In this document: positions 44,345 through 54,800 of the stretch, piece after piece
Layout of the letters: each line of letters begins with the position of its first letter
Position numbering within the stretch: position 1 is the stretch's first letter
Source: Flammeovirga kamogawensis
Lineage (GTDB): Bacteria; Bacteroidota; Bacteroidia; Cytophagales; Flammeovirgaceae
Direction: 5' to 3'
Length of the DNA: 64,000 nt
NCBI RefSeq assembly: GCF_018736065.1
Contig: NZ_CP076130.1
Span: 320,001 to 384,000, forward strand
Notes under the pieces: model-generated
What the model was told of the DNA's origin: nothing
Seen by the model: the letters and a program-made list of their open reading frames with translations, nothing else
Databases searched by the model: none
Program-made: the position numbers and the translations under genes

Positions 44345-45220
44345 TTATCTATATTCTTTAGGTGTTATCCCTGTGTGTTTCTTGAAAAATTTGGTAAAGT
44401 TAGTAAACTCATCAAACCCCATTTTAAAAGCAACCTCTTTGAGTGGAAGAGAAGAAATTAACAGCGTTCTTTTTATTTCAAGCAAGACATATTCATCTAT
44501 AAATGATTTTGCTGTATTTGAAGTGAAATTTTTTACAATATAATTCAAATGCTTTGAAGAAATAGATAGCATTTCAGCATAGTCTTTCACATTTCGAGTC
44601 TTTGAATAGTCTTTATTGACAAGTTCTCTAAAGTCAGAAAATAAAAGATATTGTTTTTTATTTTCTTTAATTAAGTTGAAAGCATGTACATCACGTTCCA
44701 GACGTAGTAAGAAAAGCTCTAAAATTTTGGCAATAATATCTAATTTTAAATAAGAATTTTCTTCTTTAAACTCTTTGGTGATTTGTGTAATAAAAAGGTC
44801 ATTAAATGATACATCTTTAACTACAGGAAAAGATAAGTGATAATTGTAAAAATGAGAAATGGCATAAATGGATGAGGTTGAAAAATACTTTAACAGAAAA
44901 TCCTCTGTAAAAACTATACAATAACCATCATAATGCAGCTTCTCTGTAAAAGCATGAATTTGTCCTTTTGCAATTTTTAAAACACTTCCTTTTTTAAGTT
45001 TATATTCATTGAGGTCTACCTGATGAGTCCCATACCCTTCGGTAATTACAAACAGATTAAAAAACTGAATCCGATGTAACTTCTTGGGGTTATGTCCGAT
45101 AGTGTTTTTTAATCTTTCAAACAGTGTAGAAAAAGGGATAATTTCAAATCCATTCTCAAACGTATCTGTTTTAAATGATATGTTGGGTATTTTTTCCAAA
45201 AGCAATTCTTTAAAACTCAA
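44345..45220 (-). CDS. AraC-family regulator with cupin-like sensor domain
   Basis: A 291-residue regulator. The N-terminal half (about 25-160) has the cupin-like sugar-sensing fold (LFVITEGYGTHQVDLNEY, then KKGSVLKIAKGQIHAF). The C-terminal ~100 residues hold the AraC double helix-turn-helix (VKDYAEMLSISSKHLNYIVK and LKEVAFKMGFDEFTNFTKFF, then HTGITPKEYR). It lies between the sRNA repeats and the surface-protein operon. It could regulate either, but nothing proves a target. Confidence 0.88.
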   Translation of the reverse strand: MSFKELLLEKIPNISFKTDTFENGFEIIPFSTLFERLKNTIGHNPKKLHRIQFFNLFVITEGYGTHQVDLNEYKLKKGSVLKIAKGQIHAFTEKLHYDGYCIVFTEDFLLKYFSTSSIYAISHFYNYHLSFPVVKDVSFNDLFITQITKEFKEENSYLKLDIIAKILELFLLRLERDVHAFNLIKENKKQYLLFSDFRELVNKDYSKTRNVKDYAEMLSISSKHLNYIVKNFTSNTAKSFIDEYVLLEIKRTLLISSLPLKEVAFKMGFDEFTNFTKFFKKHTGITPKEYR

Positions 45221-45783
45221 TATTAAAAAAAATATTGAAACTCACTTACTTTTTGGATACACTGCATTAAAAAAATAATTGTTTCTACTAAAAATAGTTT
45301 AAAATAAAAAAGGAAAGCTCAATAAGCTCTCCTTTTACTTTTCATTATTCTAAGTACTTTTAAAGTACTTACTTTACCTAATACTAACTATTTACTTACG
45401 TTCTACGATCAAACTTTACTTTTATTACTTAATATCCTGTCTACATTTATGCAAAAGACACTACCCAATTGCATAAATTATAAGTCAATCAATCTTTATT
45501 ATTTTATAGTATTACTTTCTGTATTCGTTACTTTTTTTCTAACTTTTACTACTAGAAAATAATGGGCTATTAAATATGTCAATTGAATGAGCTTCTTCAT
45601 AATTATTGTTTTTGTTACTTACGCAATAAAGACAGCTACTCTTAAATAGTAGACACTCCTATTTAAATCTATTTAGAATTAAATTTTAGCATATCTAATT
45701 TTGATAATATTTATATGAAATGTTTAATTGCAAATTGCAACTAAAAATAGGTAAGCATGAACTTAAAATTTGATTATAAACTA
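45221..45783. other. Intergenic region between the AraC gene and the surface-protein operon
   Basis: Besides the hairpin at 45306-45336 these 563 bases hold AT-rich sequence with no supported gene. The AraC promoter is expected in 45221-45300, but I find no clear box. Confidence 0.6.
45306..45336. terminator. Bidirectional terminator
   Basis: AAAAGGAAAGCT (45308-45319) pairs with AGCTCTCCTTTT (45325-45336) with one mismatch. T-rich tails exist on both strands; on the minus strand it would end the surface operon ~450 bases past its last gene. Confidence 0.65.
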
Positions 45784-48700
45784 TTATCTTAATTGTACTT
45801 TTCTACTAACTTTTTTTGTCCCTGAAGTAAGAACAATAATATAACTTCCTTCTGATAAAGAGTGTGTTATTGTAGATAAGCCATTAATACTAGCTGTTTT
45901 TAAACGTTTCCCTTCAAAATTATATATGTCTATTTTATCAAAAAAATTATCAATAAGGTGAATTTTCCCCGCTTCAACACCAATTTTTAATTTATTTCTA
46001 TCATTTGTCAATTGTAATGGTGTATCAGATTCTAAGCGTACAGAAAACCTATCATTATAAGTACCTCTACTTAAAGAGAATGTAGCACTATCTGTAGATA
46101 AATTGTATCGTTGATTATTCTTATTATCATATAAGTAAAGTTGTAAGCTATCTAAATGTGCAGTACTGTCTAAAGCAAAAGTGATGTTCTGATCTGTACT
46201 CGTTTGTACACCTAACATTATTTCTTTATAACTAATAGCAGCAGCATCTAAACCTTGTATAACATAATCCTCAGTATCATTCGTGATTTTAGAATAGAAA
46301 GAAAAACCTTGATTCCCTTTTAATTTCTTGATGTCATACCCTCTATCATACCTGTCTTCAGCATCATCTAAAAATGCAATAAGCAGTTGGTTATATTCAT
46401 TACGTTCTGTTGTAGCACTTAAATAAAATTTGGCTATATCTGTAGTCGATCTTTGAGGTGTTTCTCCCTGCATTTCTGGAGTAAACACTACTTCTCCATC
46501 AGAGTTTGCACCTACAAAAAAACCTTCAGCAACATTTACTGTTCCTGTACGGTTATAATATTTTACACCTCCATGTACATAACCAAGTTCTGGATGCCAT
46601 GTTGCATAATCTCCATTTACAAAATTAATTGAAGCCAATGAATCTTGCTCCCAAAAATAAAGTGCATTAGTTGTTATATTAGTTCCTCTCGGACCATTTT
46701 CAATCAAAAATTGTTCTCCATCTATAGGTGAAATGTAAGGGTTTCCGATTAGATTAAAATCTATGGTAGGTTCATTTTCTACAGTTGTGTATAAAACTCC
46801 TGTATTAGGAATACCTCTAATACCTTTTGATGTAAAACTATGTGATGAGTACCCCTTGCCTACTTCCATTAAATTAGAAAAAGGAATCCATCGTATATCG
46901 TCTAAATTATAACTAGAAGTAATAGAAACTCTCGGTTCAAAATAAGTTCTATTACTACCCCAATTAAAAACTAACGATGTAAATGGCGTAGACCAATGCT
47001 GATAATTTTTTGAAAGTCCATTGCCATGTATTTGATAATCTACATATCCCGTTCCTGTTGCTTTATGACTCCCTTTTAAACAAATAAACTGATCTGAATT
47101 TAATGTAATTGTACCATTTATAATCAAATGTTCTTGGATAGATAAAGCTCCGGTTGGAGTAAAAGTTAAAGCACTACCAGAGCTCAAATGTAGATTTTTT
47201 GCAGAAAATGTAGAGTCAATAACTAGATTTAGTTGCTTTCCAATTACTGCATTTTTTTGGTTTGTAGGTGATCCATTAGACCATGAATTACCATTAAATA
47301 AGGTATATATGTCTGATACCTGCCAGCTCGAAGTTGACATATTGACCAGTGTACCAATTTTACGGTTATTGGTATGATCAAAAAGATTTGTACCTGAGCC
47401 ATTATTAAAATTATAATAACTTACAAGGTTACGTTCTGAACCACTGCTCTCAGAAAACATATTACTTATAATATCTAATTCTGATCGTTCAACAGACCAG
47501 AATTTCAGTTCATCAATTTTGCCATTAAAGAAATGTATCTTAGTTGTTGAACTCGATTCACAACCAATAAACATAGGCAAAGCACCAATTCGAATAGTAC
47601 CACCGGTTTTCCCTCTATCATGTGTATCAACATTTTCTCCATCAACATACAATTTGAGTTTTAAACCGTTCCATGTAAGTGCAATATGATGCCACCCATC
47701 AAAAATTGTTGGCAGTCTATAAGTTACTTTTCTGTATTTTTTATCTACATCATCAAAAATTTCACCTTCTATTTCTGTTCCATTTAATAGAATTGCAACA
47801 CCACTATATTCAGTAGAACTTAAAATTTTCTGTACACTCGAACGCCTCCAATTATTCGCGTTCACCCATGTTTCTATAGTAAATGCAGACCTGTTTGGAA
47901 AGAAGTCAGTATCATAACCAGGCATTTCAACATAGTCATCCATACCGTCAAAATACAATGCATTTCCAGGTTCATCATTCTCAAATTGAATCACTATATC
48001 ATTAGTAGTGGCATTAACGACATGACCATTTATCTCTCCTGAGAACGCATCATTACTAAATGACAAAGATAAATTTGATATTTTATCAGAGATATTATGA
48101 TAACGAGCAGTGCCATCTAAAGTAAATGTTATAGTTGAATCATTTATTAGAAAAACTTCTTCAGACAACCCTTCTGGTATATGACTAAATGTAATTTTAT
48201 TGGCAGTTATAACATCACTTGTAAAAGTATCTTTTGATAAACTAATGGTAAGAGTATTACTAATTCGACCATTATTGAATGCATTTTCTGTAAATGTTTT
48301 ACCACTAAAAGTAATGATTGGGTTATGAAAATCTATCTGAACATTTGACAACGTATATCCGTCTACTTCAGAAGCATTCCCTCCACCAAATGCCGCATCT
48401 AAAAATGCAACTTCAATTGTATTGATACTATTACTTTCTGCATGTTCTGTTGCTGCCCCTATTAAAGTTAATTCTACAGTCGATGCATTTTTTAATACAG
48501 CTAACCCTGTAATTCCATCTGGTAAATTTGAGATTGACAGCTTATTTGTTGCGATAAAATTTTCATTGATCTGTCCGGTAAATTGATCTCCAAGTAAAGA
48601 AATTGTCATTTTACCACCAATAGTCCCATTGTTTGACTCAATAAATCGATTGCTGCTATAACTCAGGCTTGGATTTTGGAAAACAAAACCAATGTCCGAC

Positions 48701-49497
48701 CTGGAATAATTAATTACTCGGTCTGCCTGACCATCTGTAAATGCTGTATTTTGAAATTGGAATGTTACATCATTTCTATTATCTGATGCTCTATGTGCTG
48801 TAGCATTTCCATTGTAAGAAATTAATAATTCTGTATCTGATTGCTTTATTGCTTGTACACCTAATCCACTTGGTAAATTTCCAACAGTTAGTTTTTCTTC
48901 TTGAATGAAATTTTCTCCATCTACCCCCGTAAAAGTACTTCCTGTTAAGCTAATCGTAAATGTTTCAGTAATTGCTCCATTATTATCACTTGCTTCTGAA
49001 AACAGAGAATCTGAATACGATAGCACTCCAGTGGGACACACAAAAGATTCTCCAAAGATAATATCCAGATCAATTCCTGCATGATTTACACTTCCATCAG
49101 AAACAAATTCTAATGTATACGTAACGCCAATCTCTCCCGTAAATAATGATGTATTTGTGGCTTGAATACCACAAAAGGTATTTTGTATTGTTCCTCCAGT
49201 ACCTACGCCTTTAAATATAGTAAGCCTATCGTAGCTACATCCTGGTCCTGTTTCAATATCATAAGTACCACTAATAATTGTTTGTTTTCCTGTCTGACCA
49301 ATAAGCACTATTGTTCCTGCATCATTCCCTTGGTAATTTCCATCACTACCTCCAGAATCATATATTTTTACATTACAATCTTGATTTACTGTTTGTGAGT
49401 TTGCGACATCAAAAACAACTTGAGATTGTTGCGCAAAACAAGGAATACTTAGTAAGCCAAAAAAGAAAATTATATAGTGTTTATTTATCTTGATCAT
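45784..49497 (-). CDS. T9SS surface protein with CUB-like, repeat and LamG domains
   Basis: A 1237-residue secreted protein, last gene of a four-gene minus-strand operon. Signal peptide 1-22. A CUB-like domain follows (~25-150, with YDSGG and SYDRLTIF and paired cysteines). Three or so homologous ~110-residue modules (about 160-505) each read 'NLPxGL...ELxxxGxAxxH...F.NxAF'. A LamG/concanavalin fold is at ~515-680 (LYFDGMDDYVEMPG, GWHHIALTWNG). Then a right-handed-helix-like and beta-rich region of the kind seen in gliding or adhesion proteins, and a T9SS C-terminal domain (~1165-1237). It should be a surface adhesin or a matrix component. The 110-residue module also occurs once in the 2975-residue protein. 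Confidence 0.82.
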   Translation of the reverse strand: MIKINKHYIIFFFGLLSIPCFAQQSQVVFDVANSQTVNQDCNVKIYDSGGSDGNYQGNDAGTIVLIGQTGKQTIISGTYDIETGPGCSYDRLTIFKGVGTGGTIQNTFCGIQATNTSLFTGEIGVTYTLEFVSDGSVNHAGIDLDIIFGESFVCPTGVLSYSDSLFSEASDNNGAITETFTISLTGSTFTGVDGENFIQEEKLTVGNLPSGLGVQAIKQSDTELLISYNGNATAHRASDNRNDVTFQFQNTAFTDGQADRVINYSRSDIGFVFQNPSLSYSSNRFIESNNGTIGGKMTISLLGDQFTGQINENFIATNKLSISNLPDGITGLAVLKNASTVELTLIGAATEHAESNSINTIEVAFLDAAFGGGNASEVDGYTLSNVQIDFHNPIITFSGKTFTENAFNNGRISNTLTISLSKDTFTSDVITANKITFSHIPEGLSEEVFLINDSTITFTLDGTARYHNISDKISNLSLSFSNDAFSGEINGHVVNATTNDIVIQFENDEPGNALYFDGMDDYVEMPGYDTDFFPNRSAFTIETWVNANNWRRSSVQKILSSTEYSGVAILLNGTEIEGEIFDDVDKKYRKVTYRLPTIFDGWHHIALTWNGLKLKLYVDGENVDTHDRGKTGGTIRIGALPMFIGCESSSTTKIHFFNGKIDELKFWSVERSELDIISNMFSESSGSERNLVSYYNFNNGSGTNLFDHTNNRKIGTLVNMSTSSWQVSDIYTLFNGNSWSNGSPTNQKNAVIGKQLNLVIDSTFSAKNLHLSSGSALTFTPTGALSIQEHLIINGTITLNSDQFICLKGSHKATGTGYVDYQIHGNGLSKNYQHWSTPFTSLVFNWGSNRTYFEPRVSITSSYNLDDIRWIPFSNLMEVGKGYSSHSFTSKGIRGIPNTGVLYTTVENEPTIDFNLIGNPYISPIDGEQFLIENGPRGTNITTNALYFWEQDSLASINFVNGDYATWHPELGYVHGGVKYYNRTGTVNVAEGFFVGANSDGEVVFTPEMQGETPQRSTTDIAKFYLSATTERNEYNQLLIAFLDDAEDRYDRGYDIKKLKGNQGFSFYSKITNDTEDYVIQGLDAAAISYKEIMLGVQTSTDQNITFALDSTAHLDSLQLYLYDNKNNQRYNLSTDSATFSLSRGTYNDRFSVRLESDTPLQLTNDRNKLKIGVEAGKIHLIDNFFDKIDIYNFEGKRLKTASINGLSTITHSLSEGSYIIVLTSGTKKVSRKVQLR

Positions 49498-49637
49498 TAA
49501 TACGAGTAAAGAAAATCAACTTTTGCTTTAAAACTATTTAGCCTATACTTAAAACACTATTTATGGATTACATAGCGCAGAATCCATAAATAGTATCTTC
49601 CTTTCTTTATTCAATACATTAAAAAGTGCATTACTGC

Positions 49638-51818
49638 TTATTCTTTTATTATTTTCTTCCGTAGGACAGTGTTATCAGTAAGTATCTCTACAAAATAAAC
49701 CCCACTTCTTAAATTGTCTGTAAAAGTGATTGTTTTGTCATTTAATGTAAAGTTACCATTGATATCTCTACCGTTGATATCTCTTATTTTTATTTCATCT
49801 ATAACAAAATCAGTTTGCACATTTAATTGATTTTGAATAGGGTTTGGATACATTACTATTGTTTTTTCTAAAGAAGAAGAGGTACTTGTAATAGTAGCAG
49901 AAACTATCTTTAAATTATAGTTTGTTATTGTTGCTTCATCTTCTGAAATAACTGTAACTGTTATCGGACTACTAAAATCATAGGGAGCACCTGATGTTGC
50001 AGCAACTTCTCCGTTTACAAGGAATTTTGCTCCATTACTAATACTAAAAGATGGTGTAAATACAGCTATTGCAGAATTATTTTCATCTACTGTTACTAAA
50101 ATACTATCACTCCTAATTGCAACATTGGTATTTGCAACTCCATCTAACATTACGTCTGTAACTACTGCCCCTTGATTTAATCTTGGATATGCAATACTGT
50201 ATGCATATGGGCTTGTACCCAACTGACCATTATCAATAAATTCTGTAGTGTAATCAATGTTATACACATTATCATCTTCAGCTGAATAAACTTTAAAGTT
50301 TACATCATCTGTTAGATCATTGGTATATAACGTAAAATCTGAAATGTATCTATCTTGATCTGAAGAATAGACTAGATTTCCAACTCCTCTTATTTCATCA
50401 TTCACAAAGGCAGCTACTTTATCAGTAATGTTATCTAAGATTTCGCCATTAATTGTTACAAATGATGAAATGTTCATTTCATATTGAAAATCAGACGCAT
50501 CTACATTTTCTGGAACAACAGTTACTTGTATAGTGTGAGAAGCTGACCCATCTTGTGATATTACTATAAATTCTTGGCTATTAGAAAAATCATATGCAGT
50601 TCCTGCTGTTGCAGCACTAGAACCATTGTAGGTTAATGATGCTCCATTACTAAGTTCAAAAACAGGTGTAACAGAAGTGAAATCAGTAAGATGAAACCCA
50701 ACTTCAAGAATTACTGCATCCGTTGTATATGTAGCATTTTTAACGGTAATTCCATTAATCGATAAGCGTTCAATATCTGCATCTGATGAAGACGCGGACG
50801 TTGAAAAAATATAAGGACTTGCAGTAGTACCTACAACTTTATTTCTTTCAAAAGACACACTTTTAGGTATAACAGTAACCGTCTGATTACTTGCTGTATA
50901 CATTCTAAATTCTATTGCTTCGTTAATAGTATTTGAAAATACATTTAAATCAACAAAATAATCATTTGCTGTGCTATTGTGGGTTAATTTTGCTTTTCCT
51001 CTACATTCATTTCCTACAAAAGCAGCAATATAATCTACTTCATTTTTTCTAAAACCTGTTGTAAACAACTTCCCTTTAAAAGACATCATATTTGAGAAGT
51101 CTGTAGGGGTAACAGCATCGTTATCTATATCAATATATATTGTTCTAGAAGTAGATTGATCTGCAGATAATATTTTAAATGCTGTGCGCTGAGAAAGATC
51201 ATAATCATTCCCAGAAACTCCTCTAAATCTACCATTACTATCAACAATGTGAGCTCCAGTAGCAACATCGAAAACAGGAATTACATCTGTAAGGTCCACA
51301 TTATAAAATGGGGTATGTACAAAAACAGTATCCGCAACTGTAGTAATATTATCTACATTAAGGTTAGAGAAGGTTACCCCATTAAATGTAGCATCATTAC
51401 TAAGTGCAGGACTTGCAATACTATAAGCTGATGAGGGTAAGCCTACACTACCATTAATTACGAAAGGGAGTGTTTCTTGAATTGTGGTTTCAGTATCTGA
51501 AGAATGATGATATACTTTAAAAGTAACATTCTCATTAATTGTATTTGAGTAAAGTGTGATATAAGCTAAGTACCTATTCACATCACTTTCATAGACTAAT
51601 TGTGCAACTCCTCTGCATTCGTTATTTACGAATGCTCCAACAATATCATTTGTATTTGTAAAATCTGTACCATTAACATTCACAAAAGCAGTGACGTTCA
51701 TAGTGTATTGATAGTCGTTTGGGTTAACAGTCCATGTGGGTACGGCAGCAAAGAGTAAATTACTCCCTAGCAAAAATGCTAGGGAGAATATACTCAGAAT
51801 AGTTTTATTAAATTTCAT
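49638..51818 (-). CDS. T9SS surface protein with three 'AFVNNECRG' modules
   Basis: A 726-residue secreted protein. Signal peptide 1-24. Three ~105-residue modules (about 30-130, 225-330, 445-550) share the motif VGAFVNNECRGVAQLVY, then YLAYITLYSN and a TFKVY strand; the linkers are Ig-like segments with VIPVFDV-type strands. The C-terminal ~75 residues form a T9SS sorting domain (MYPNPIQNQLN ... GVYFVEI). The same module occurs in the 2975-residue protein encoded 2 bases upstream, which suggests the two act together. No enzyme motif. Confidence 0.8.
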   Translation of the reverse strand: MKFNKTILSIFSLAFLLGSNLLFAAVPTWTVNPNDYQYTMNVTAFVNVNGTDFTNTNDIVGAFVNNECRGVAQLVYESDVNRYLAYITLYSNTINENVTFKVYHHSSDTETTIQETLPFVINGSVGLPSSAYSIASPALSNDATFNGVTFSNLNVDNITTVADTVFVHTPFYNVDLTDVIPVFDVATGAHIVDSNGRFRGVSGNDYDLSQRTAFKILSADQSTSRTIYIDIDNDAVTPTDFSNMMSFKGKLFTTGFRKNEVDYIAAFVGNECRGKAKLTHNSTANDYFVDLNVFSNTINEAIEFRMYTASNQTVTVIPKSVSFERNKVVGTTASPYIFSTSASSSDADIERLSINGITVKNATYTTDAVILEVGFHLTDFTSVTPVFELSNGASLTYNGSSAATAGTAYDFSNSQEFIVISQDGSASHTIQVTVVPENVDASDFQYEMNISSFVTINGEILDNITDKVAAFVNDEIRGVGNLVYSSDQDRYISDFTLYTNDLTDDVNFKVYSAEDDNVYNIDYTTEFIDNGQLGTSPYAYSIAYPRLNQGAVVTDVMLDGVANTNVAIRSDSILVTVDENNSAIAVFTPSFSISNGAKFLVNGEVAATSGAPYDFSSPITVTVISEDEATITNYNLKIVSATITSTSSSLEKTIVMYPNPIQNQLNVQTDFVIDEIKIRDINGRDINGNFTLNDKTITFTDNLRSGVYFVEILTDNTVLRKKIIKE

Positions 51819-51820
51819 AG

Positions 51821-54800
51821 TTATCTCTTAATCAATCTTTTGGTAAAGATACCTTGATTTGTGATCACTTCGACAACATACATTCCAGTTTTGTAATTAT
51901 CTCCAATAACTACTTTATTTACTCCAATGTTGCCTTGTGCTTCTTGTGATTCTGTTATACGTCCGTCAACAGTATACACATTCACTTGGTAGTCTGTACC
52001 TAGTACTAATTCAAATTCTAAATTAAAATTAGTGCTTGATGGGTTCGGGTAAACTCTAAATTGTGACGAAGCAACCGGTTGCAGGTTAGCAGAAATAACA
52101 TCTCCTAACTGAATTGGTGTTTGGTAATCTCCATAAATCTCATCTGCGGTAAATTCAAACTCGTCTCCAACGTTTTCGAATGAATTTCCATTATGGATAG
52201 AGTAATTTAATTTCTCTCCATCATTTGCAAATACTGAGATAAATGCAAGGTTTCTACCATCAATTTCAACAACGTTACCTATACCTCTTACATCATGGTG
52301 TTCATTGTTATATACATACACTTTAGAATATCCATCTGGAACTTCTACAACTGTACTCATATTAAATTCATACGCATTATGTACAAAGTCGGCTGCTATT
52401 GTAGGTGTTGCTTGTGATGAACGAGCATTAGATATTACTTTAGGATATGAGAAATCTTGAGCAGTACTGTTAGATAATAACATGTATCCTTCTCCAGTTT
52501 TCATAAAGTTTAAAGTACCTACCCATCCACTAAATTCATCGTAAACAGCAAATGTGTTATGTCCTTTAATAACATCTCCATTACTTGCATCGTAATAAGC
52601 TAATGCATCATTAACGGTTAAGTTATTATGCACAGGATATGGTAACCAGTTCCAACCAGTTTGTAATGATAATGAGAATGAATCTACATTTACCATTTCA
52701 CCACTAATTACTAAATCATTAGCTTGGCTCATTTTCATTTTATACATCTTGACAGTAGACATTCCACTATTTGATGTAATTGATCCAGACCAACCCACTG
52801 ACGCATCGTAAATATCGAATGCAGCTTGTTCTACAATTCTATCTCCTGTAGTAAGGTTTAACTGCTTTGTAAGTGTATCAAGATTATCTAGATTATTATC
52901 GTCTACCGATAAAGAAATCCATGTCCAACCCGAGTTTAAAGCAAAACTTTGCTCCATTGTGTTGGTATTAGAGAATAATGCTGGATTCGCTTTATTACCC
53001 GTAATCTTATCTTGTATAAATACTAGGTTAGCATTTCCATCAATCTCTGCATCTAGAATACGACCTGTTGTTGCATCCCAAATTTTAAAAGTGACTTCCT
53101 CACCTGAGCTCACATTAGAATAGACATTTAAATACAGGAAGTAATCGTCCCAATTTTTATCATATACTAAGTGTGCTTCACCTCTTGCCTCATTATTTAC
53201 AAATGCACCAATTTTAGTGTGTTCATCTTCAGCAAAAATAGCGTTCACTTTTATCTTACCTACAACGTTCATGTTGTACTCGTAATCACTTGCAGTTACT
53301 GCCCAATTTGGAGCATTTTCTAATACTCTTAAATCGAACTTAATCTTCTCATCGTAATCATAATCTGTATCTAAATACAAATCTGTGCTGTATTCGCCAA
53401 CAGATAAACTAGGATTAACCGATGCTGTAATTACTTTTTTGCTATCTGGTGCTAATGTTCCTGTAGTTTCTGTGATGTCTAACCATGTTGGAACATTTTC
53501 TATTGTAAATGGTTGATCAGTACCACCCATATTTTCTATAGTAATATCAAATGATTTTGATATACCTACATAATTTTGGATTGATAAGAAATCTAAACCA
53601 TTATTTACACTCCATATAACTTGATTTTTACGTACATAAGCGGTCCAAGTAATTGGCGATGCCTGACGGTTTCCTTTTTCATCAAACAAACGACTTACCG
53701 TAATATCTAATACTTGTCCTTCTAAAGCAGACCAATTACTGATAACTGGCGTGATAATCATTTCATCCTCATTAATGATATAGTTTACAGCAAACATCTC
53801 TAAATGACGTTTTGGTTTAATTGCTGGAGAATCTTTATCAAAATTAGGAGTACCTGCGTTCATTAAACTTGTAGATGTAGCCACTATTTCATTGTTAGAC
53901 ATATGATAATATGTTGGTGCTACACCATCTACAGGATCTGGCTCATTCATTTGTAAATACAACATTAAACCAGTTGTAGAGAAGTTCACTTCGTAGAATC
54001 TATCTCTGTCTAATTGTTCTTTAGCTCTTGATAAATTCCATAATCTTAACTCATCTATTTGACCTGTAAAATGTCTGTCTACTTCATAAACGCCATTGTT
54101 TCTAAAACCTCTTGCACCTACAAATATTCTACTACCTGTAAATCCACTGATATCATTAGAAATATTTGATGATACTAGATCTGCATCTACATATGTTTTC
54201 AATGCACCTAAACGGTTCAGTACTAAACCTACATGATGCCATTGTCCATCAACAATATCACCTGTAAGTTCATAGGATACACCTTCATTTTTAAGGTATA
54301 ATTTACCATTAGTATGTACATCTACCGACCATTTATTTGCCGATCCATTTGCTTCTATAACATCGGTACCATCACCTTTACCATTAGAGAAGATCGTTGC
54401 TTCTTGAGATTGATCCATTTTTACCCAGAATGATAAAGATAAATCCATCTCGTCGCTTATCTGAACAAAGCCAACATTATCAAGTGTAAGATAATCGTTA
54501 TTTGCAAAGTTATATGCAGTACCTTTTGGTCTAATATCCCATTCAGCATTCATATATCCATGCTTATTTCGTGCTTTGTCATTTACCACATTATCACGTC
54601 CTTCATTCATTGGCCAATACCCTTGCAACCCTCTTTCAGAGCCTAATAAAGTAGAGTACATTTTAGCGTATGCTTCAGAAATTGATAATGCTTTAGACCA
54701 TAAACGAACATCAAGAATGTTACCTTTAAAATCGCTTCCACCAAAAACTAGATTGTTGATGTTCTGTACGGCAAAAGCACCTGTATTTGTAACACCTAAC